A DNA stretch of 64,000 nt from Nilaparvata lugens (taxonomy: Eukaryota > Arthropoda > Insecta > Hemiptera > Delphacidae): NCBI RefSeq assembly GCF_014356525.2, contig NC_052504.1, forward strand, positions 62,552,586 to 62,616,585, given 5' to 3'. Below, one piece after another: positions 59,281 through 64,000 of this stretch (position 1 is the first letter of the stretch; each line of letters opens with the position of its first letter). Below the pieces are notes generated by a model that was not told the DNA's origin, searched no databases, and saw nothing but the letters and a program-made list of their open reading frames with translations. Both the position numbers and the translations under genes were made by a program.

Positions 59281-61385
59281 CAAATGGAAAATAATTTTAT
59301 TTGCTATTTATTGTATTATATAAAATATTGGAATTTTGAGGTTAGGCTATAATACTTACTGGTCGGCAACCTAAATAATCGATCAAGCTGTGTAATTTGA
59401 AATCCAGCCAGACATCTTTGGCGAAACTTTGTTGTAAATAAATAGCATTCAACTAGAGGATTTGGTAACCACATGGCAACTTATTGTATATGGAAAAACA
59501 ACTTAAAAGGTTCATAAAAATTTATTATATGTAATGAACATGTACAAAACACATAAAATAAATAGAAATATTGAGGAAGTATGTATATTCAGTAGGCGCA
59601 TGGATACATTTGAGAATTTTGGATGAACCAATCAAATTGCAGTAGTTGATAGGTGGCAATAACAAGCCGATTCAAATTTAACCATTGATATTCATATAAA
59701 TGATAAGAATTTATAAGTTATCTCTACTCAGTTCATGTATCGGATGTAATCCGAGTAATTATAAAATGTAATACCTAAGATATAGGTAATAACCTAGCAG
59801 ATTGGCACAGACTATTTGATTTTTATAATGGTGTAGTAACTGAATATTTAAATATATGCAAATTTGGAAGTCGGAAGTATGATTGTAGAAAATAGGGGTG
59901 AATCAGCCCACTTGCTTGCCAGGCGCCACCATGGAATGCCACCAAATTTTATAGAGCACAAGTCCCTTTTGTTAAATTGTATGTTTAAAAAATTTAAAGT
60001 TTGAATTCATTGATTAATTTTTTATAAGACTTTGTGATGCTGTATTGAAGCATGAGTCATTTAGATATTTATTTATTCCCTTGGAGAAGACGACTTCGGC
60101 CACCAGAAAATCCAGGACAATAGGAAATTCAGATCGCCACCATCATCTTGTGAATTTCAGCACGTGAGTGATAATTATTGAGAAATATATGAATTTAGGG
60201 CGCCCTCAGTGCTTCGAGTGAAATAAAAATATAAGAAGCTAGCTCGTCAAAAGGTTGTATGGATATTGAAATTGATATAAAACTTGCGCAAGTCTTTAAA
60301 AGTACAAAAACGTATTCTATTAATTAAGAACTATATCAGATTTACATGTCTAAGGATGCACAGATGAAAGAAATATTCAAATTGAATGTTGTAATATAAA
60401 AATGCTCACTCAAGCATTGATTTATTAGCAAATTAAAAAGATATAAATGTAGCTCATGTTCACTGGATAAATTGATTTATCTAATTCCATCAGAGGCCGA
60501 ACTTTAAGCCCTGAGATATATATTTGAGATTCTTACTGATATATATATATATATATATATCTTTATATTTATATTTGAGATTTGTGATTTATCAATTGAT
60601 TATTTTTCATTAATTCGGAAAGAAGATATATATGAGTTTTAATCGACAAGCAGCAGCAAGTCAATATCTGAGCTGCATGGAATAAATGCATATAATTAAT
60701 GATTCTAAAAGCACATGGTAACGTTTCGTGCTAAAAAACTAGTGAGCTAATCTGTGATACTTTCTTTTTGATATATAGTTTGTTCTTATTTTATTGTTTC
60801 TGCTTGTTGCTCTATACATATCTATATTTATTTATTCGTTGTTTTTTTGTGTGATATACTTATTAAACTGTCAATTTCAATGGTGTATCCTTTATTGGTT
60901 TTCCTACTTCCATGCATGACCAATCCCATTTTTATCTATCGAATTACCAGTATTGAAGTATTAATAAGATTACCATTCGACTATATTTTTCACCGATTAA
61001 GTTGGTTAAGACAGCGATATACAGCATTGATAGTCAAATCTTTGGAAATAATACGTTCCAGAGATTTATAAAAATTATCCAATATCATTATATACGACCA
61101 GAAGAGTCTCAAATTTATAGCTTTAAGTTGTAGCAGCGCAAATTCTTGCATCTATACTTGCGGATTTCTACAAATCAGTCACAGAAATTGAGAACTGTTG
61201 GAGCAGCCGACGTCAGTAACCGGCAAGAGCAGAGAATTGCGGGAGCTCCTGGGCGAGCCAGTAAGAATTTGGTATAATATATATTCTAAGAACCACGACA
61301 AGGGTTATATAATTTTTTACTCATGCTCTATCGACTGCAGCCGAGCAGGGCAACCCATTATTTAAAAAAATAACGTGACAACTAT
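59281..61385 (+). mobile_element. Diverged partial copy of the gag-only element
   Basis: Matches, in order and without a break, the end of the inner part (7250-7559), the whole terminal repeat (about 59605-60535, including GTGAGT at 60164) and the start of the inner part (1618 to about 2205). Roughly 65-75 percent identity by eye. Both ends are cut, and no gag sequence is present. The order inner-repeat-inner is what a tandem array, a circle, or an element with a longer LTR would give. Confidence 0.7.
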
Positions 61386-64000
61386 TACACAAACTATAGT
61401 GTATGATTAGATCTTTTCATCGATCTCTCATTCCTTTATCGATAATAGCTGTACCTCTTATCAAAAATCGGGTGTGGTGCACTCACACATCTTTCCTTGC
61501 CATTATGAAAATTGATCATCTGACGCTAGTGTTCACACGTATATCAAGTCTACTATTCAAAAGATCCAAGTCAGCTGGTTACAGGACGAAAACGCTGGAG
61601 ACACACGAAGTCTGCTATCTCTTCATAGTGAATGAATTAATAGAATCAACTGTTGCCAAAAGTTTGCAATTGAAATAATAACATTTTCTCGAATTTCGAG
61701 CTTATTTCAAATTTTGGGTGAAAATGTTACTGGACATCAATTGTAGAGATTTTCATGCTCAATCTTTTTCACTTGGAGTTTTCTGTTCAAATTGTATCTG
61801 AAGTAGGGATGTCAATCCCGGGACTGATTTCAAATCCCGGTATTTCGGGATCATCCAATATCAATCCCGGGATCCCGGGACTGATCCCGGGATTGGCAAA
61901 AATCAGTTCAATGCATTTTTAACCAATTGTTCCTCCTCAATTACATGTTCAGTAACAGTGTGTGGAGATGAAAAAGGGCCCATTAGAGAGGGAGAGGTTA
62001 TTATTAAAATAAAAAAAAATATAGTTGGGAATAATATTAGAATTGAACATTCTATTCCTATAAATGTTTTCAAGATTATAGGAGTAACTGTTTTATTCCA
62101 TGTCCTACCTTCAATTTGCTGTATCCTAGATGATAGTGAGAACTGAGGAAAGCAAGATAACTCAGAGTCTTTTTTTATGTGGACAAAAGCATTTCTATCC
62201 TAAATCAGGACGGAATAGAGCTCACACTTTAATTACGTCAAATACTGTAAAGTGAATTAATATCACTTGAATTAATAATTTTAATAATAAAATAGAATAC
62301 TTTTTGTATTATACGCCATACCGACCAAACAACGCGAAAGCTGAACCACTACACTACTAAATGAAATTTCGTAGAGCAACTATAATATCCACTTCAACTA
62401 GATATTCTACTTATGATAGAGGAAGAGAAGAGGAGAGGAATAATTAGACAGAGAGTGAATCGTAGTGCTTTTTTATTTCTGATTTCTGAAGTCTTTTCAA
62501 AGTTCGGAATGCATTTCAAGGAAATGCCATCAGCACTATTGCAAATATTGCGCCGTCTAGACTGGTAATTGTGGTGCTGTGTAAACAGAAACAAAAGAGG
62601 CATAACAACCAATGAACAACCATTCTGCCAATTATGCGAACTAATAATGCGAATTCTATTAAGCCAGTAAGGCCAGTTTCACACGGCAGAGACCTCGCTC
62701 CTGGAATATCATATTACAGAAGATCATATTTCATATTTTGCAGCTCTCCTGTACTTTCACATGGGGATCTTACGAATAAGCCGACAGATCTAACAACTAT
62801 GCCGACGTTTGCTCAAACCTATGACTCATCACTTTTTCTCAAAGTCTAACTTCCTTAAAAATATACATAGAAGATTTCTGATTTCGGATTTGGATTCAGC
62901 GACCCCAAATTCTTTAAAGCGTAAGTCCCATTTTCAAAAATACCCGAAAACAAGGGAGTTATAGCTGTTTTTAATATAGCTTTCCATTATCATATGATTA
63001 TATAGTACATACTAAGATAATAATACTCCTGCCTCACAAAGGGACAGGCAAAGGTTTTAAGAAGTTTTTGAACACCTGAGAAGTTTATACATAAACATTT
63101 TTAATTTTTAAAAGTTCTAGTTTTCCAAAAAAATATTGAACTATGAAAAGATGAATCCAAATATGAAATCATAAATCATCTCCACTCATCACCCAATAAA
63201 ATAGGAGGAAAAGGAATGTTGTACAGTAAAATTCACTGAATTTCAATTGTCATTCAACAATCCAATTTATCAGGTTCAAATCGTTGAATATCACTTTAAA
63301 TTCTCAGCAATTATTGACTATTTCTTTTTACAATCAGAAAAATCTATTATGAACATACAGTATAAACATTGTGCTGATCTGAATCGATCTATGGTAATAA
63401 TAGGAATTGAAAGAATAGAAAATGTCATGGCATTCCAAGTAGTGATGTCTGTGTATTAGAACTGCTGAGTTGATAATGCATACTGAAAAAAAGTCATGAA
63501 TAGCTCAGACCAGCCTGGCGACTTTGATGCTTTTGAAACCGGAATCTTGTTTTATTTTATTAAAGAATGATACGGAATGAAAACCATGTATCATAGTACA
63601 AAGCTTTGTATCATGAGTAAGATTGACAATCATGGCTTGTCGATTTTAGTTGCTGACCTAAATCCTCATTCCTCAGTCGTAGAACTATGGACCAAGCGCG
63701 AGTATTTGCCTTTTATGTCATATACCGTCGACACAAACTTATGAAATTTATGAAAAGCTTGATAGCTTGAATAGTGATCTGATATTTGTTACACGTTTTT
63801 ATTCTAAGACATAATATGTCTTGTAGACTAATTTTTAATGTTTCTTCAATCGGCAGGAAAACTTTGGTTTTTCAAAGTTATCTTACTCCCTTATTTTGGG
63901 GTATTTCCAGAAATCAAGATAAATAACCTACCAAATTTCCTACACGAATACAGTGTAAGTTGTATTATAATAGCTAGAGTACTTACGTACTGTATAGTAC
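61386..64000. other. AT-rich non-coding stretch
   Basis: No supported gene. The palindrome cluster at 61807-61896 is listed separately. Confidence 0.45.
61807..61896. repeat. Cluster of ATCCCGGGAT palindromes
   Basis: Within 90 bp, TCCCGG/CCGGGA words occur at least seven times in both orientations, including ATCCCGGGATCCCGGGA. They can fold into several alternative hairpins. Confidence 0.8.

Overview
The window looks like nuclear DNA of an insect: AT-rich, intron-bearing, packed with old transposable elements and simple repeats, and carrying the first coding exon of an invertebrate alpha2-adrenergic-like octopamine receptor. The repeat load and style would fit a hemipteran such as a planthopper, but that is a guess. 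No bacterial gene, operon, CRISPR array or intact rRNA or tRNA gene was seen.

Layout. 1-10.7 kb: a minus-strand LINE (CR1/jockey-like, with a PHD-type ORF1 and an endonuclease at the start of ORF2) is split by a 7.76-kb element. That element has about 0.9-kb direct terminal repeats and only gag-like coding, and is flanked by a perfect 235-bp duplication of the LINE. 10.7-15.5 kb: mostly non-coding, with one MITE. 15.5-16.7 kb: octopamine receptor exon, leader and putative TATA box, all minus strand. 16.9-36.8 kb: non-coding DNA with a GC-rich patch, several terminal-inverted-repeat or hairpin elements, a 99-104 bp tandem duplication, diverged local repeats and a GAGT array. 36.8-42.7 kb: a repeat complex with a fold-back element carrying pol III (tRNA-like) A and B boxes, an 8-bp satellite grown to about 770 bp, and a 913-bp segment present twice. 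43.9-44.3 kb: a GC-rich island with candidate first exons on both strands. 45.4-50.3 kb: a second decayed LINE on the plus strand with an internal deletion and a 1.1-kb foreign block. 50.4-59.1 kb: MITEs, including a 1.35-kb fold-back element with about 480-bp arms. 59.3-61.4 kb: a diverged second copy of the element from the first 8.5 kb. 61.4-64 kb: non-coding, with a cluster of CCCGGG palindromes.

Only the receptor exon is a confident host gene. It codes for the N-terminus, TM1-TM4 and the second extracellular loop cysteine, then stops at a consensus splice donor. TM5-TM7 were not found, so the next exon is probably outside the window or too short to recognise, and positions 1-15503 may all be intron. 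The most unusual object is the gag-only terminal-repeat element. It has no evident primer-binding site or polypurine tract, its ends meet the target through short microhomology, its TATA box lies about 1 kb inside the left repeat, and its second copy runs straight through the presumed repeat borders. It does not fit a standard LTR retrotransposon.
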